From a virus, in IMG/VR virus record IMGVR_UViG_3300035698_000784, positions 1-36,600 of that record: a stretch of DNA of 36,600 bases; one strand, written 5' to 3'. The translations under genes were made by a program, and so were the position numbers. Each line of letters opens with the position of its first letter. Position 1 is the first letter of the stretch. The notes below the pieces were generated by a model that was given only the letters and a program-made list of their open reading frames with translations, had not been told where the DNA came from and searched no databases. Positions 22,679 to 31,831 of the stretch are shown here, piece after piece.

Positions 22679-23284
22679 TTAAATTCCTATACCAATTGAT
22701 GTTAGCAATAAAGCGGCTAACGTATACCCAGTAAACATTTCTCCACGAATTCCAACTAGCCCAGGTTGGCTAAGGCTGGCAAATATATACCCCAGGGCTG
22801 GGATAAAGAAACCTAAGGCTGCTAATCCCCCCCAGGCATTTCCTTGAATAAGAGCCGCACCAGCTATAAGTGGAATTAACGTCACATTTGAGACTGCCTC
22901 GTATAAGGCTGCCCTCCATTTAACTTGCCGTGTATTAGTTAGGTCAAGCTTTTCTAGGGGCCATATAAAGCGTACTATATTGGGTATAAGCTGTGTACCG
23001 TCTGCCATTTCCTTTACGTGGTTTTCACCATCCCCATCAGCAGCAGATAAGGTGACATCATTAGCTGGGATTTGAAATAGCCAAAACAAAGGGAACAGAA
23101 GGTAAAACCATGCGTTCAAGGTCACTGTAGCCAATAGTGAACATGATATAAAAGAAAATAAGGCTCTTCGCTTTGTATCATCCCCTTTTTTAGTCGAATC
23201 AATAAGGCCAAAATAGTCCCTACCAGCAGCCACATGGTTAAAACCCATTAAAGTAGTTATAAAGAGTATTATAAATAATTCCAC
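22679..23284 (-). CDS. 201-aa multi-span membrane protein
   Basis: The start is GTG at 23284, with AAAGG at good spacing. Hydrophobic segments at about 2-18, 43-71, 130-147, 151-171 and 180-200 suggest four or five membrane spans, with a polar loop (about 72-128) containing DGDGENHVKEMADG. No transporter or enzyme signature is visible. It is followed immediately by the coiled-coil membrane protein, suggesting the two act together at the inner membrane, perhaps in lysis timing or exclusion. Confidence 0.72.
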   Translation of the reverse strand: MELFIILFITTLMGFNHVAAGRDYFGLIDSTKKGDDTKRRALFSFISCSLLATVTLNAWFYLLFPLFWLFQIPANDVTLSAADGDGENHVKEMADGTQLIPNIVRFIWPLEKLDLTNTRQVKWRAALYEAVSNVTLIPLIAGAALIQGNAWGGLAALGFFIPALGYIFASLSQPGLVGIRGEMFTGYTLAALLLTSIGIGI

Positions 23285-23293
23285 AATAAGCCT

Positions 23294-24778
23294 TTATGTT
23301 TTAATTATGTAGTTTAAGATTAATGCAGGGGGCATAATACCAAATTGATTACCGCTACCTGTTGAGCCAACTGTTACTGTGTGGGTATGTGCACCACTTG
23401 AAACAGTGGTTCCGTTGTTATCACCGGACTTCAAGGCTTGTCTATTACCACCACCACCAGATGCTCCGGCTGTACCAATATTTGGATCATTATATCCATG
23501 TGTATGCGCTCCGGCACTTGTAGCACTACCTGTGTGTATGTGTGCTGGCATTTCTGCTTCAGATAACGTCTTACTTTCAGCGCCACCAGATGCACCTAAT
23601 GTGTCTCCATCTACCCCAGAACCTGCTGTAGTTAATACCCCAGCATCACTAGAGTTCATATCATCTTTACCAAAGGCTGCTCTACCACGTAGATCTGGGA
23701 GATTAAAAGTAGTACTACCATCACCAACACCATACGTGGTGCTAACGATAGCAAATAAAGTACTATATGTAGCTCTGGATACTGCCTGACCCGCACACAA
23801 GAGATAGCCACTAGGGGCTGTTGCACCAGCATAAGGGAACAAAGAGGCTGTTGGGATAGCATCAGGAATAGTTACAGTACCCCAAGAGGTATCTGAACCA
23901 TCTGTGGTTAGGAATTCCCCTGAGTTACTTGTTTGGTCTGGTAATATAGCATTTGCAGCCGCATTAGCAGTTGTCTGACCTGTACCACCTTGATCTATAG
24001 CAACTGTAGTACCTTCCCATGTACCTGTAGCGATTGTGCCTAGGGTTGTAATAGATGTCTGACCTACATACCCACTTGCAATAGTTGCTGTGGGGTTACC
24101 TGCTACGCCATCACCATTAGTTATTGTAATTTTATCAGTGGTACCAGTAAGAGTCCTACCTACGAATGTATCATTAGCAGACTGTACAAGTATACCATCA
24201 GTGTTGAACCCTGCTAATGCAGTTAATCCAGTGTCTAAAGGTTGATACCCAGAGGTTAGGTCTGAGGTTAACGCAATTGTACCAGTAGCATCAGGCACCG
24301 TAAGGGTTCTTAATGTACTTGTAGTGACATTTGTAAGGTCTAGTTGAACTGTCTTTGTTGGGTCCCCATTAGAATGCAAAGTGAACTGGTCATCATCAAC
24401 ATTAATAGTTGGGGCAGCCAAAGTACCACCAGTTAGCGTCTTACCTGTTAAGGTCACGGCTGTGGGGATACTAATCGTTGGGCTACCTGCTACACCATCA
24501 CCATCAGCTACGGTGATCTCGGCGGCAGTACCTGTGAGGGTTCTTACAAGGAAGTCATCTGCACCATCAGCTATGATAATACCTGAAGAGCTATTAGTAA
24601 GGGCTCCTAGAGAGGCTGTACCTAAACCTGCACCACCACCTGTAGTCCCATCATGGGTATGTCCGGTGGATGCATCGAAGGCAGTCCGTATCTCGTTGTA
24701 CTCAGCGTTGAAATGTGAGGCCTGAATAGTACCTCCAGTGATTATGTCACCTGCAGATTGTCTGGTATATCCTGCCAA
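23294..24778 (-). CDS. tail fibre / tail collar-domain protein (494 aa)
   Basis: The start is TTG at 24778 with a strong GGGAGG site. The N-terminal 60 residues (GDIITGGTIQASHFNAEYNE, then THDGTTGGG) match phage fibre attachment regions. The shaft has two copies of a beta-rich repeat ending GDGVAGSP and GDGVAGNP, and Gly/Thr-rich linkers. The C-terminal part has a tail-collar domain (ATAPSGYLLCAGQAVSR, then FNLPDLRGRAAFGKDD). A His-rich tip follows with AHIHTG, AHTHGY, AHTHTV and ends FGIMPPALILNYII, like T4 short-fibre collars. Trimeric receptor-binding is likely; the host receptor is unknown. Confidence 0.92.
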   Translation of the reverse strand: MAGYTRQSAGDIITGGTIQASHFNAEYNEIRTAFDASTGHTHDGTTGGGAGLGTASLGALTNSSSGIIIADGADDFLVRTLTGTAAEITVADGDGVAGSPTISIPTAVTLTGKTLTGGTLAAPTINVDDDQFTLHSNGDPTKTVQLDLTNVTTSTLRTLTVPDATGTIALTSDLTSGYQPLDTGLTALAGFNTDGILVQSANDTFVGRTLTGTTDKITITNGDGVAGNPTATIASGYVGQTSITTLGTIATGTWEGTTVAIDQGGTGQTTANAAANAILPDQTSNSGEFLTTDGSDTSWGTVTIPDAIPTASLFPYAGATAPSGYLLCAGQAVSRATYSTLFAIVSTTYGVGDGSTTFNLPDLRGRAAFGKDDMNSSDAGVLTTAGSGVDGDTLGASGGAESKTLSEAEMPAHIHTGSATSAGAHTHGYNDPNIGTAGASGGGGNRQALKSGDNNGTTVSSGAHTHTVTVGSTGSGNQFGIMPPALILNYIIKT

Positions 24779-24779
24779 T

Positions 24780-24899
24780 TTACACCTCCCTAGTTATGTG
24801 TTGTATATTTAATTTCTTAGAGAACTTGTTACCTGCTAAATGGCTATACGAAACATTATTCGTGGTATTAGTAATCCTATACACAGAACATACTGCCAT
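24780..24899 (-). CDS. 39-aa small virion-region protein
   Basis: The ATG at 24899 begins just after the hub gene's TAA, with AAAGGA inside that gene's last codons. The 39-residue frame (MAVCSVYRITNTTNNVSYSH onward, ending HITREV) stops at the fibre gene, and its last codons contain the fibre's GGGAGG site. It is tyrosine/asparagine-rich and basic. A fully coupled start at both ends supports a real gene. The function is unknown. Confidence 0.55.
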   Translation of the reverse strand: MAVCSVYRITNTTNNVSYSHLAGNKFSKKLNIQHITREV

Positions 24900-24900
24900 G

Positions 24901-26448
24901 TTATCTACGTCCTTTTATTGAAAACTCGATTTGGAATGAATCCAGCCTAAAGGGAGCATTTGCTGTTATTGAAGTAAATTGAAATGCCCCAAAAAATCCT
25001 GAACCAATTAGATTACGTTCAAATACCGGTGTGGAGAACTCTCCGTATACTGAGGTATCGTATATACCACCTCCGTATAGGGGAGAAGATCCGTCTTGTT
25101 TAATTTGTATTACTGCGGGTTGGATAGTCTGTTGTCGCTCTCTGTCAAGCAGCAGTTGCATGTCAAAGCACACATCGCCCTCAATCTGGGTAAACAACTC
25201 CGCCTTAAAGAATACCTTACGTATAGTAGAATCATCGAAGGTTAAATCAGGACTTCTATAGATAGCCGCAATAGTAGTGCCATCAAAGGTATTACCTGTG
25301 TCCAATGTATACACATACCCATTTGTAGGGTGCCCTATGATTGCTAGCTCAACACCTGATGTGGTGTATTCTGAGTCTGCACAGTAAGGTCTAACACCTT
25401 TCATAGTGGCCCACTCGAATTGCCCTTGTGGGGTCGTGGGAGTATCTGTAAAATGCCCTAGGAAGCTCTCAGTGTCAGCCTCTGTACCATTTGTATCATT
25501 GATATATAATCTGTATTGCCCTTTATTACGCACAACTAAGGCAGAATAGTTATCCTCCTCAAACCCTTGACGCAATAAACCCCTCACTAGAGGTTGTATG
25601 GACTGAGATAAGATACCTAGTTCCACATCTTCATTACGTTCCGTGGCTGCGTAGGACCTATAGCCATCCGTAGCTAAGAATACAAGATCACCACCCAGCT
25701 CCTTAATACTATCGTGAGACACACAACCAATGGAGGTTACTGTTTCGGCGATAGCAAAGTCAGCAGAAGTGGACCCTGTAAGCTTCTTAATAGAGTTTCG
25801 ACAGAATACTACAAGGTCATCACGGAATGTGGCAATACCAGTTACAATATCACCCACATTAATTTCAGCAGCACCACCAGCACCTGTATATATTTCATCG
25901 TCATTCGGGGCACTTAAAGTGATCTTTGAACCATCGCCATATCCAGCTAGAACTAATCTATTACGGAATAGGGAGGCGTATTTAGGATTAGTAGGAGCTC
26001 CTGTGCTATTTAAGGTAACTTCAGTAGTACCATCATATTTCCATGCAGGGTTAACCCCATCACATTGTATTACTACAGGTTCTACAATTGAATAGTCAAT
26101 GAATCTAGCTTTAGTGACAGAACCATTACGAGCGGTGGTACTTACTTTAGTCCACCCTGACCCACCAGAGAAGTATAAAGGGTTGTCTGTACCTGTATTA
26201 CGACAAGATAAAACACCCCCATTAAACACTTTAACACCAAGTATAGGCTCATCAGTGTCTCCAGTAACAGCATTGGAGTCAAACTTAGTGTACCCATTAA
26301 TACGCCTGTAGCCACCCTCTTGGGATGGCTCATAGTTCTGTAGGATGATTGCTGAACCAGGAAACTGAGTACCTTGCGTTAAGGTATCCAAGTGTAGCAT
26401 CAGACCCCCTTTGCAGGGTATAGGTTTACTTGTCCATCTATCTGGCAT
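24901..26448 (-). CDS. tail hub/nozzle protein (P22 gp10 / tubular-B-like), 515 aa
   Basis: Starts by TAATG overlap after the adaptor gene. The N-terminus (GLMLHLDTLTQGTQFPGSA, then NYEPSQEGGYRRI) and repeated beta blades are typical of podovirus tail-nozzle or DNA-stabilisation proteins. Examples of the blades are DLVVFCRNSIKKLTG and DLVFLATDGYRSY, which fit a propeller-like core. C-terminal strands end in FSIKGRR. It should attach below the adaptor ring and plug or line the tail channel. The fold is inferred from motif spacing; I cannot tell the P22 gp10 and T7 gp12 types apart by eye. Confidence 0.78.
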   Translation of the reverse strand: MPDRWTSKPIPCKGGLMLHLDTLTQGTQFPGSAIILQNYEPSQEGGYRRINGYTKFDSNAVTGDTDEPILGVKVFNGGVLSCRNTGTDNPLYFSGGSGWTKVSTTARNGSVTKARFIDYSIVEPVVIQCDGVNPAWKYDGTTEVTLNSTGAPTNPKYASLFRNRLVLAGYGDGSKITLSAPNDDEIYTGAGGAAEINVGDIVTGIATFRDDLVVFCRNSIKKLTGSTSADFAIAETVTSIGCVSHDSIKELGGDLVFLATDGYRSYAATERNEDVELGILSQSIQPLVRGLLRQGFEEDNYSALVVRNKGQYRLYINDTNGTEADTESFLGHFTDTPTTPQGQFEWATMKGVRPYCADSEYTTSGVELAIIGHPTNGYVYTLDTGNTFDGTTIAAIYRSPDLTFDDSTIRKVFFKAELFTQIEGDVCFDMQLLLDRERQQTIQPAVIQIKQDGSSPLYGGGIYDTSVYGEFSTPVFERNLIGSGFFGAFQFTSITANAPFRLDSFQIEFSIKGRR

Positions 26449-27350
26449 TAATCAACCACCCGTGCGTAACCAGGTTGAGGAATAAGGATACGTCTCATTC
26501 TATTAACACCATCCTTGTACCGGTTGTCTACCATACTAGTTTGCTCAATGTTGTCCCTAAAGAAATACCCATGGACAGTTGCCCCATCTACTAGGATATC
26601 TTCAAACTCAGCAGGTATAATTGGAACATCACTAAATAATGTCATACGGGTTGGCATAGTGAAGTACTCGTACCCCACTGTATATATCCTGTCGCATGTT
26701 GGGGTGATGATAAAGTTGTTATCAGGCTTCCTGACAGCAAAACATGGGATGCCGTAGTCTGTTGTACGTAAGCGCTCTAGATCACGTTCATAGTGACCTT
26801 CTTTACGATAAGTATCCCAATTGATCATGGGGAGCGTAGTGGAGCTATAAGGAGGTGCAACCGTAGGGCTACCTGTAGCAGGACTCACAGTAGCTGAATC
26901 AACGCTGTATGTGGCCTCTGTTGAGGATGTTACGGTTACGTACACGGTGCCATTATAGCCAGCCTGATCAGCCCCCTGTAATAGCACACTATCGTTACTC
27001 TGCAGTTGGTGCCCTGCAGCCACAGTTAGGGTAGCTACGCCACCTACTTGTGTTATTGAGTCAATACTAATGTTTTTCCTTTTGGTAGCAAAAGAGTCCC
27101 AATCGAGATTGACAGCTAGGGTATTCTTAGAATACTCTCTAGTACCAATAACGGTCTGGAACTCAGTGTCCACCCAATTGAAGGGCCATTCGTTATCTTC
27201 TTCCTGACAGATATCAAGATAGGCATCATTGACAGCATCCTTAAAGTCAGCATGTACACCTGAGGCAGCCGCAAAGGTAGCAGAAGTCAGTTCAACTTCG
27301 TTAAGTCTACGGCAAAGTCTATTAACTAATCCAAGGTAGCTGTAAGTCAT
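26448..27350 (-). CDS. head-tail adaptor (tubular-A / gp4-like), 300 aa
   Basis: The N-terminal helical part (SYLGLVNRLCRRLNEVEL, then FKDAVNDAYLDICQEEDNEW) followed by NWVDTEFQ is characteristic of podovirus adaptors that dock under the portal. A beta-rich insert (about 95-175) has the AGYNGTVYVTVTSSTEATYS type of Ig-like sequence. The C-terminus is again helical (DNRYKDGVNRMRRI). Position between decoration protein and hub supports the role. Confidence 0.78.
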   Translation of the reverse strand: MTYSYLGLVNRLCRRLNEVELTSATFAAASGVHADFKDAVNDAYLDICQEEDNEWPFNWVDTEFQTVIGTREYSKNTLAVNLDWDSFATKRKNISIDSITQVGGVATLTVAAGHQLQSNDSVLLQGADQAGYNGTVYVTVTSSTEATYSVDSATVSPATGSPTVAPPYSSTTLPMINWDTYRKEGHYERDLERLRTTDYGIPCFAVRKPDNNFIITPTCDRIYTVGYEYFTMPTRMTLFSDVPIIPAEFEDILVDGATVHGYFFRDNIEQTSMVDNRYKDGVNRMRRILIPQPGYARVVD

Positions 27351-27371
27351 ATAATATCCATTAGGAAGAAG

Positions 27372-27393
27372 GGAGGGAGCCTAAACCCCCTCC
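27372..27393 (-). terminator. GC-rich hairpin between capsid and tail genes (weak terminator or attenuator)
   Basis: GGAGGG / CCCTCC with a ten-base loop lies in the 52-base gap after the decoration-protein gene. There is no proper T-run after it on the minus strand (CTTCTTCC follows). It may lower expression of tail genes relative to capsid genes rather than stop transcription fully. Confidence 0.4.
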
Positions 27394-27402
27394 ACAACTT
27401 AG

Positions 27403-27879
27403 TTAGGCTTGTACAGTCATCTGTGCGTTACGAGCAGTGCTCATAATCGTACCTACGAATCGTACTACACCAGTAGCATCAGCAGAACCACCTGCAAGCT
27501 TATCACCAGTAACCTTTAGGTTAATAGCGTCAGCAGCAGAATACACATTACCTGGAGTACCATTGGTTTTAACCAAGGTCAGGTTTGTGCCAGCAGTTAC
27601 TGTAGAAGCGTTAGAGACGAACTCGTCGTCATCTGTATTGTCACCAATATCCAATCGCTCAGTAGTAGCATCAGCATCAACCGTAGTTACGATCTCCACC
27701 TGTTCTAGAGTGATATAGGTATCGGCTGGGACATTAATCACAGTAACTAATTCACCAGTCGCTAGACCAGCAGCAGTAGCTACAGCAATATCAATCTCAT
27801 GTGTCCAGCGTACGGGGGCAATAGTTTCACCACCGTACCCTGCAGTCCCGCCTTTAGCGAGAGTTGTTACATTAGCCAT
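27403..27879 (-). CDS. capsid decoration / minor head protein candidate (158 aa)
   Basis: AAAGGAGA precedes the ATG. The protein is almost all beta-strand and small residues (Ala, Thr, Val, Gly, Asp), with IDIAVATAAGLATGELVTVI near residue 30 and ATGVVRFVGTIMSTARNAQ at the C-terminus. It follows directly after the major capsid gene, where head-decoration or stabilisation proteins usually lie. The fold is probably a beta-sandwich. The name is inferred from position and composition. Confidence 0.65.
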   Translation of the reverse strand: MANVTTLAKGGTAGYGGETIAPVRWTHEIDIAVATAAGLATGELVTVINVPADTYITLEQVEIVTTVDADATTERLDIGDNTDDDEFVSNASTVTAGTNLTLVKTNGTPGNVYSAADAINLKVTGDKLAGGSADATGVVRFVGTIMSTARNAQMTVQA

Positions 27880-27905
27880 TTATAATCTCCTTTATGTGTG
27901 TTTGT

Positions 27906-28826
27906 TTATACGTTGCCGAGGGACATGAACATCTTAGCCAAAGCGTTCGTACGAAGCGCCTTACGACCAAAGATATGTAGACCATCATACAAGTGACCAA
28001 ACTGATTAGGGTTTGGAAGCACACGAGATTTCAACACCTGGGATGCAGTTGCAACAGCGTCTACATGACCCGCCAATAGGACAGGAACAGTAGTACTGAA
28101 GCTAGCTGCGTTGTTACTCTTAAAGCAAGAGAAACCAGCAAGCATCTTAGAGGTTGCAAGCTTACGGGAGCGCATGATAGACTCAGGGTCACCAGTTACG
28201 TTAGCCTCAACAAGCTTACCATCTTCATCACCAATTAGTTCCCAGAAAGCAGGATTAGCGATTACCCAACGACCAGCCTCAGGAACATTCTCGTCATCAA
28301 GCAAACGAGCTAGACGATTAAGAGCATTATAAGGAGTGAAGTTGTTACCAGAGCCATAACCAACGGTCTTAGGTGCAGCACCAGTACCCTCAGTTGTAGA
28401 AGTACCCACTTGGGTCTCTGTGTAGTTGATGACATTCGTGTCATAATCGTTTTTCAACGCATAACCCGAAGCATCCGCGCAAGCATCTTCCCAGTCAATA
28501 TGAGATTGAACAACCTCAATATCTTCTAGAGCATAACCATAGGTGTTACCTTGGTCAATGATAAGGCTCAAGTCCTCATCAACGATCTCTTGACGTGTTA
28601 GTTTTTGTCCACGAAGATAAGGTTGAGTTGTTACAACAGGCTGTTTAACAATCTTAACTGTATCACCATAGGAACTAATAGTTCCACTGTAGTTATCATT
28701 CGTAATTTCGTCCGCTACAGATGCGATCTTAAGGCTCCGAAGAATCTTATTGTCGTAAATTGTAGGAACTGCAGCTCCACCTTGGAGTTGGCCATAACCA
28801 GCGGCAGCAGGAAAACCAGTACTCAT
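27906..28826 (-). CDS. major capsid protein (306 aa)
   Basis: AAAGGA precedes the ATG. The beginning GQLQGGAAVPTIYDNKIL is followed by GDTVKIVKQPVVTTQPYLRG, a helix-rich middle, and WVIANPAFWELIGDEDG. This is the pattern of HK97-fold coat proteins of P22-like and related podoviruses, with N-arm, extended loop and P-domain. It lies after scaffold and before the decoration protein, and its length is normal for the group. It forms the icosahedral shell. Confidence 0.92.
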   Translation of the reverse strand: MSTGFPAAAGYGQLQGGAAVPTIYDNKILRSLKIASVADEITNDNYSGTISSYGDTVKIVKQPVVTTQPYLRGQKLTRQEIVDEDLSLIIDQGNTYGYALEDIEVVQSHIDWEDACADASGYALKNDYDTNVINYTETQVGTSTTEGTGAAPKTVGYGSGNNFTPYNALNRLARLLDDENVPEAGRWVIANPAFWELIGDEDGKLVEANVTGDPESIMRSRKLATSKMLAGFSCFKSNNAASFSTTVPVLLAGHVDAVATASQVLKSRVLPNPNQFGHLYDGLHIFGRKALRTNALAKMFMSLGNV

Positions 28827-28868
28827 TTTATAGTCCTTTGTTAAAGTTTTAAGTTAGTAGTTTATAGT

Positions 28869-29834
28869 TTACTTAGATTCGTCAACTCGACCTTCACGAC
28901 GAGCAATCTCGATTTCTTCACGATGCTTTAACCATACATTATAGTTAGAGCCGATCTTATCGATTTCACTTTTCGCCCAAATCTTTTTCTGTGGAGTAAT
29001 TTCAGTTTGTTTCTTTACATCAACGCCCATAGATTCCTCTACTGTCTTTTTGGTTTCAGCCTTCTTCTTTCCCTTGGGGTCTATCCCAAGTACCTCATAT
29101 TTATACAGAGTTAATTGTTTTGATATAGCCTTCGGGTCTTTCGACCTACTAAAGATGTTTTTAATATCTACAGGTTGTACATCATACCATGTTCCAAATT
29201 CAGGGGATACCCGAATCTTTTCGGCGTCTGGATGGTCCTCTAAGAGAGAAGTGAAAGCTTCTTTTTCACGGAGGTCAGCTTGAGCCTTATCAAGCGCGTT
29301 CATCTTAGTTCGTATATCAGCAGTACTATCGTCACTTTTAATCTTATCTACGACCAAAGTCTCAATGAAATCAAATAGTTCACCATAGTTCTCCTTAAAA
29401 TCCTTCATTTCTTCAGGGGTCTTCGGAGGTTTTACTGATTGTTCCTTAAGTTTTACGTTTTCCTCTTCGAGTTGTCGAGTTCGTTCACGCTCCTCAAAGA
29501 TAGTCTTATCATGATACTGTTTAAGTTCAGTCCAAGACTTCTGGTAGTCGCGTGTATCAACAGGTTCTTGGCTCTTCTCAGGGGTAGCTTCTGGTGTCTC
29601 TGGAATAACTTCTTCTGTAATTTCTTCAATTACTTCTTCGGTTACTTCAGGTTCTACTTTAGGTTCCTGTTCGGAGGTATCATTAACCTCTGTATGTTGA
29701 TTGTCAACAATGGCTGGAGTTGGTTGTGGCCGTGTCCTGTCGTTATTGACGTTTTGACCTTTAGCCCTCATTAAGCTGGCTAGAGCGTCTGGTACTTGAG
29801 AAGTCATCACTGACTTTTCGTTAGCTGTTGGCAT
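28869..29834 (-). CDS. scaffolding protein (321 aa)
   Basis: The ATG at 29834 has AAAGGA upstream and is preferred to a start at 29861. The protein is acidic and mostly helical: a Pro/Glu-rich low-complexity segment (EVTEEVIEEITEEVIPETPE), a coiled coil (ERERTRQLEEENVKLKEQS), and a charged helical C-terminus with KHREEIEIARREG. Acidic helical proteins directly before the capsid gene are scaffolds that guide procapsid assembly and then leave. No protease gene is seen nearby, so removal would be by exit, as in P22. Confidence 0.88.
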   Translation of the reverse strand: MPTANEKSVMTSQVPDALASLMRAKGQNVNNDRTRPQPTPAIVDNQHTEVNDTSEQEPKVEPEVTEEVIEEITEEVIPETPEATPEKSQEPVDTRDYQKSWTELKQYHDKTIFEERERTRQLEEENVKLKEQSVKPPKTPEEMKDFKENYGELFDFIETLVVDKIKSDDSTADIRTKMNALDKAQADLREKEAFTSLLEDHPDAEKIRVSPEFGTWYDVQPVDIKNIFSRSKDPKAISKQLTLYKYEVLGIDPKGKKKAETKKTVEESMGVDVKKQTEITPQKKIWAKSEIDKIGSNYNVWLKHREEIEIARREGRVDESK

Positions 29835-29904
29835 GTCGTATCCTTTGGGTTGCAAGTGCAAGTAGCCTTAGATATACAATTAATACTAATTATATAGGGC
29901 CTCC

Positions 29905-30450
29905 TTATTGGGAGGGTAGCCTTTGCGGGTTAGAAGGAGGAGTAAACCCACCACCCGGAGGACCAGCAGGTGCTGGCTGAGGGGCAGGAGGAGGTCCACC
30001 TTGGGGTTGCGCTTGAGGCCCACCTTGGGCAGCACGTTGCTGCTGTAAGTGTTCTTCAGCGACTGCTCGTGGAACCGGAACTAATACTTTGTCTGGGTCC
30101 GCGAATTGGAGTAAGTACTCTGCTACTTCAGGGCCATTAATAATGCCGATAGCTCGTACAAATTCTGGGGTTAGGTGCTCTGCTAGGAATGCTTTATCCT
30201 GTTGTGGCACTCTGTCTAAATGTGCTTCAAGTTCCTTTGCAATAGTTTCTGCAGTAGGGTCTTGGTCACCACCTAGTATAACTGATTGGTCTGGTACCTG
30301 GCTTGCTGGGGCCGTAGGTACACCATCAATAGGTGTCTGTGCAGGTAGCGGTTGAGGACTAGGCTGCGGGTTGGGTTGTGCTTGGGGGGGTGCTAGCATC
30401 GTTTCCACTTTGGTTATATGTTGATATAAAGTTTGCAAATGTTTCATCAT
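29905..30450 (-). CDS. Pro/Gln-rich structural-region protein (181 aa)
   Basis: The N-terminus is a short helix (KHLQTLYQHITKVETML), then a Pro/Gln stretch and a central globular segment (about 65-130) with EFVRAIGIINGPEVAEYLLQ. The last 45 residues are again Pro/Gly/Gln-rich. The first 92 bases overlap the preceding gene in another frame. Its place between the Gly-rich protein and scaffold suggests a minor head or assembly role; no family recognised. Confidence 0.68.
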   Translation of the reverse strand: MMKHLQTLYQHITKVETMLAPPQAQPNPQPSPQPLPAQTPIDGVPTAPASQVPDQSVILGGDQDPTAETIAKELEAHLDRVPQQDKAFLAEHLTPEFVRAIGIINGPEVAEYLLQFADPDKVLVPVPRAVAEEHLQQQRAAQGGPQAQPQGGPPPAPQPAPAGPPGGGFTPPSNPQRLPSQ

Positions 30451-31615
30451 TCTGAATTGGGATGAACGGCATTGCGTTACTAATTACTCCCTGAGGAGAT
30501 TGATTAAAATTGATTCGGGCAGCAGCAGCATTGAAGTCATCATCTGATACCCCGTTACGTGTAGCCAATTCTCTAGCTACCTCTTCCATACCTGCTCGTC
30601 GTGAGGCATCGTCACCAGGATCGTGGGCACCTAGATGTACATCATTGCCTGTGTTAAAGTCTAGCGTGAAATATCCTGCCTGGTCTAGAGGGCTATGTAA
30701 AGTATTGGCCCCACCCACAAGTCGTGTAGGCTGCCAATCAGTTACACCTAGTTCACCTTGTAATTTACTAAAGTAATCACCAAACTCACTGTTAAGTCTC
30801 GCATTGTAATTACCAAAACCACCAGGGTTTTTATCTGTATATACAGGAGCACTAAAGCTACCATCGGCTGCTAAGCTGCTATCAAATACTGTAGCACTTG
30901 TAGGTTTAGAGCCACCTCCGAAGAAGCCACCACCAATACCACCAATTAGGCCACCTACAACACCACCAATACCCGGCAGAATAAGATTACCAATAGTTGC
31001 ACCTACAGCACCACCAATAGAACCCCCAGTAGAATTGCCACCAATTTTACCTAGAAAGTTACCTGCAAAGGCCCCTAAAGCAGCAGGACCAGCTACGGAA
31101 GATAATGTACTAGTACCCAAAGCTCCAGCGGAAGGTGCCACACCTGCAGTGCCAGCAAGGGCCGAATTAGCCACACTACCTGCAGTTTGCCATGGAAGTG
31201 CACCGGCAGTAGTATAACTTAAGCCACCCGTACCTGTAAGGCCTAGACTAGATCCAATTTGGTTTAAGCCCTGACTTTGAGGGAAACTGAATCCATTGTT
31301 AATAAATTCACCAGTACTCTTAAGTCCACTAAAGTCACCAAAACTTCCACCAGAAGAGGTAGACCCAGAGGCACCTGCGGAACTTCCTTGTCCAAAGCCA
31401 CTGTAACCACCATACCCATAATCCTGGTAGGGGTTAGAGTTACCTGCGTTCCCTGTAGAGGGGCTGTACCATGGGTTACTAAAAGCTGACCCTTGGTTAG
31501 ACCCTGCAGATGACCCATAAGCCGAATAATTATTCTTTAGGTTACTATACTGGCTACCAAGCAAGCCCTGTTGGAACTGCTGGTTGACAGGGATAAGTGA
31601 ATTTGGTGTGTACAT
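30359..31615 (-). CDS. Gly/Ser-rich structural protein with glycine-zipper segment (418 aa)
   Basis: The N-terminal half is an extended Gly/Ser/Tyr/Asn-rich sequence. A long Gly/Ala/Ile segment follows (about 190-240, including IGGAVGATIGNLILPGIGG), typical of membrane-inserting glycine zippers. The C-terminal third looks globular, with GNYNARLNSEFGDYFSKLQG and DDASRRAGMEEVARELATRN. Such proteins are carried in podovirus heads and may insert into the host envelope on infection. That role is inferred. Confidence 0.7.
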   Translation of the reverse strand: MYTPNSLIPVNQQFQQGLLGSQYSNLKNNYSAYGSSAGSNQGSAFSNPWYSPSTGNAGNSNPYQDYGYGGYSGFGQGSSAGASGSTSSGGSFGDFSGLKSTGEFINNGFSFPQSQGLNQIGSSLGLTGTGGLSYTTAGALPWQTAGSVANSALAGTAGVAPSAGALGTSTLSSVAGPAALGAFAGNFLGKIGGNSTGGSIGGAVGATIGNLILPGIGGVVGGLIGGIGGGFFGGGSKPTSATVFDSSLAADGSFSAPVYTDKNPGGFGNYNARLNSEFGDYFSKLQGELGVTDWQPTRLVGGANTLHSPLDQAGYFTLDFNTGNDVHLGAHDPGDDASRRAGMEEVARELATRNGVSDDDFNAAAARINFNQSPQGVISNAMPFIPIQNDETFANFISTYNQSGNDASTPPSTTQPAA

Positions 31616-31831
31616 TTAAATCCCTTTGCGTAAACTCTCAGGAAGTCCCTTTAGCCACTTAGCTAGCTGTGCTGCACCTTGATTACGATATAGAGGTGTA
31701 CCTTCAGATGAAGTGCATTCCTCTTGGTAGTAATCTTCAATAGCATTCGCTAGAGTAATGAGGGCATGGGAGCCTTCTTCTGTGGATAGGTGTCGGATTT
31801 GCCCAGCTAATTCTTTATTAATAGGAATCAT
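31616..31831 (-). CDS. 71-aa hypothetical protein downstream of portal
   Basis: Coupled to the portal gene by TAATG and to the next gene by TAA-ATG. The product is helical (NKELAGQIRHLSTEEGSHAL, then AAQLAKWLKGLPESL), with a short Cys-containing acidic middle. It may be a small head or assembly factor. No family recognised. Confidence 0.68.
   Translation of the reverse strand: MIPINKELAGQIRHLSTEEGSHALITLANAIEDYYQEECTSSEGTPLYRNQGAAQLAKWLKGLPESLRKGI

Noticed and set aside
28827-28868. Promoter for the capsid gene (TTGACG with a TATAAA nearby)
   Set aside because: The spacing between the two boxes is about 13 bases, too short for sigma70, and the -35-like box lies in the end of the scaffold gene.
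29889-29917. TATAAT-like box before the scaffold gene
   Set aside because: A TATAAT is present on the minus strand at 29889-29894, but the matching -35 position reads ACCCTC, with no resemblance to TTGACA.
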